From an uncultured Lachnospiraceae bacterium (GTDB lineage Bacteria; Bacillota; Clostridia; Lachnospirales; Lachnospiraceae): a DNA stretch of 42,594 bases. Each line of letters starts with the position of its first letter. The stretch's first letter is position 1. Under the pieces are notes generated by a model. It ran no database searches and was not told where the DNA came from. It worked only from the letters and a program-made list of their open reading frames with translations. Location: contig CANQTH010000019.1 in the NCBI GenBank assembly GCA_947626795.1, forward strand, positions 1-42,594, read 5' to 3'. Position numbers and translations under genes: made by a program. Shown piece after piece: positions 41,647-42,594 of the stretch.

Positions 41647-42072
41647 TTATAATAGATCTATGTTCCATACGATCAGGAGTAAATTCTTTAGGAGGAAGTT
41701 CAAGACTAAAAGGATGAGGGCGATCCAGAGATAGGCGTCCCGATATTTCATGCCGATCTTCAGGCGATGTCCGGAAAGGCGTTCAATGGATTGGCTGATC
41801 AGGAACCAGCTCCCGAGCGTCCCGACATAAAAGACGAGCGGATGGTAGCGGAGCGAGGCGAGAAAGTCGCCCCGCAGGAATGCGCAGACGGCCCGCGTCC
41901 CGCCGCAGCCCGGGCAGTAAAGCCCGAAGAGTTGGTTCACGACGCAGGGGAGCAGGATTTTTTCGAGCGGGATCGGGAAGATGCGGAGGATAAGGCGTGC
42001 AAGAAGAAGGAGGGCGAGCAGTCCCCATCCGATATAAAAGAATACGTTTTCTTCTTTTTCGTGCCGTGCCAT
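41647..42072 (-). CDS. DUF2752 small membrane protein
   Basis: 141 residues with three or four membrane helices. CPGCGGTRAV in the middle is the defining DUF2752 motif (two cysteines and a TR pair), followed by a short loop and YHPLVFYVG. Function of the family is not known to me. The start at 42072 (MARHEKEENVFF) has GGAGGGACGCTG before it; the longer open frame to 42162 would begin in the promoter. It is divergent from a CmpB-like gene with overlapping promoters. The T-rich stretch at its end lacks an obvious hairpin. Confidence 0.82.
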   Translation of the reverse strand: MARHEKEENVFFYIGWGLLALLLLARLILRIFPIPLEKILLPCVVNQLFGLYCPGCGGTRAVCAFLRGDFLASLRYHPLVFYVGTLGSWFLISQSIERLSGHRLKIGMKYRDAYLWIALILLVLNFLLKNLLLIVWNIDLL

Positions 42073-42110
42073 CAGCGTCCCTCCATGTTGCCGTGATCTA
42101 TTCTTATAAG

Positions 42111-42134
42111 GTAACAGTTCGGCCCAGGACTTTA
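42111..42134 (+). repeat. Structured intergenic repeat, copy F (end fragment)
   Basis: GTAACAGTTCGGCCCAGGAC, then TTTA, aligns with the 5' end of copy E (GTAACAGTTCAGCCCGGAAC). Only this end is present. It falls in the 5' leader of the minus-strand DUF2752 gene. Confidence 0.6.
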
Positions 42135-42162
42135 GTATAAACATTTCGGATATATTTGTCAA
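42134..42162 (-). promoter_or_regulatory. Promoter of the DUF2752 gene
   Basis: Minus strand: perfect TTGACA (42162-42157), 17-bp spacer, TATACT (42139-42134). Its -35 shares five bases with the -35 of the plus-strand promoter. Confidence 0.7.
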
Positions 42163-42184
42163 AATAGGATTTTTGGTTTATAAT
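42156..42184 (+). promoter_or_regulatory. Promoter of the CmpB-like gene
   Basis: TTGTCA (42156-42161), 17-bp spacer, perfect TATAAT (42179-42184), 22 bp before the start. It overlaps the divergent promoter, so only one polymerase could bind at a time. Confidence 0.7.
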
Positions 42185-42206
42185 CCCAATAGAGGTGGAA
42201 GGCAAA

Positions 42207-42594
42207 ATGCATATTATGACAATTTTTATCTGGTTTATCTTATATAGTATTCTTGGATGGGTCTTCGAGACAACCTATTGCAGCCTGAAATCCTTGAAAT
42301 GGGACGACCGTGGGATGCTGATGGGGCCGTATTGCCCGATCTATGGCGTCGGCGCGGTGCTTGACATATTGATCTGCGGAAGGTTCCAAAGCGGCTGGCA
42401 GGTGTTTTTTGTCTGTATGCTGGGGTCGGCGATCCTGGAATATACGACGTCGTATGCGACGGAGCGCCTGTTCCATGCCGTCTGGTGGGATTACAGCAAC
42501 CTGCCGTTTAACTTAAACGGGCGCATCTGCCTTTCCTGCACGCTTTCTTTTGGCGTGGGCGGGCTGGTCGTGCTGCAGGGCATCCATCCGTGCA
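42207..42594 (+). CDS. CmpB-like putative ABC transporter permease (partial)
   Basis: The first 129 codons are present and the frame runs off the window. The opening MHIMTIFIWFILYSILGWVF, then ETTYCSL, MLMGPYCPIYGVG and WDYSNLPFNLNGRICL are the conserved stretches of PF06541, a family of multi-helix membrane proteins common in Firmicutes and labelled putative ABC transporter permease. No ATPase partner is visible, and the true function is unclear. AGAGGTGGAAGG precedes ATG 42207; a second in-frame ATG is at 42216. Confidence 0.85.
   Translation, partial: MHIMTIFIWFILYSILGWVFETTYCSLKSLKWDDRGMLMGPYCPIYGVGAVLDILICGRFQSGWQVFFVCMLGSAILEYTTSYATERLFHAVWWDYSNLPFNLNGRICLSCTLSFGVGGLVVLQGIHPC

Overview
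The window looks like a chromosomal segment of a spore-forming, gut-type Lachnospiraceae (Clostridia). The reasons are GC-rich coding DNA with strong AGGAGG ribosome sites, the spoIIAA-spoIIAB-sigF and spoVA sporulation genes, the DapL route to diaminopimelate, a BspA-like leucine-rich-repeat surface protein with a lysine-rich C-terminal Fn3-like domain, and a glnA-ANTAR regulator pair. No rRNA, tRNA or CRISPR array was seen. Species cannot be named from this alone.

Layout. 1-3.2 kb: folC, a 48-residue conserved-looking small protein and a membrane TPR protein. 3.2-12.5 kb: a sporulation block. It holds the forespore sigma-F operon, then a near-perfect sigma-G-type promoter driving a small repeat-containing membrane protein and spoVAA-AB-AC. 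Next come about 3.7 kb of apparently unrelated vegetative genes (small hypothetical, MATE pump, deacetylase-like protein), and then spoVAD-spoVAE with their own candidate forespore promoter, followed by a small acidic lipoprotein. 12.8-16 kb: guaB (minus strand) divergent from a eukaryotic-type hisA, then degV. 16.1-21.5 kb: a 1789-residue BspA-like surface protein. 21.6-23.5 kb: an AT-rich island with a HindIII-like restriction-modification pair in which the nuclease is an N-terminally replaced chimera. 23.6-28 kb: glnA, an ANTAR regulator, dapF and dapL. 28.1-32.4 kb: an orphan response regulator (apparently leaderless) divergent from a viroplasmin-RNase H protein, then an SbcD-like and SbcC-like pair. 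32.5-35.9 kb: a class A penicillin-binding protein overlapping a ROK glucokinase. 36.2-41.3 kb: a four-gene sugar ABC importer of the YtfQRT-YjfF (galactofuranose) type with strong promoter, internal attenuator and terminator. 41.3-42.6 kb: a candidate small RNA, a tandem repeat, and a DUF2752 gene divergent from a CmpB-like membrane protein whose -35 boxes overlap.

Two features cut across the whole window. First, a family of seven related intergenic elements (A-G in the feature list) shares terminal inverted repeats GTAACAGTTCAG / CTGAACTGTTAC and several internal stems. Base pairs in these stems change in compensating fashion between copies, and a hairpin with a GNRA tetraloop lies next to the 3' end. 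Three near-full copies end 25-30 nt before the start codons of spoIIAB, the MATE gene and the PBP gene. Second, tandem repeats with 21-75 bp units occur at least eight times, inside genes and between them, suggesting a genome prone to minisatellite expansion. The structured repeat family and the HindIII chimera are the best candidates for something undescribed.
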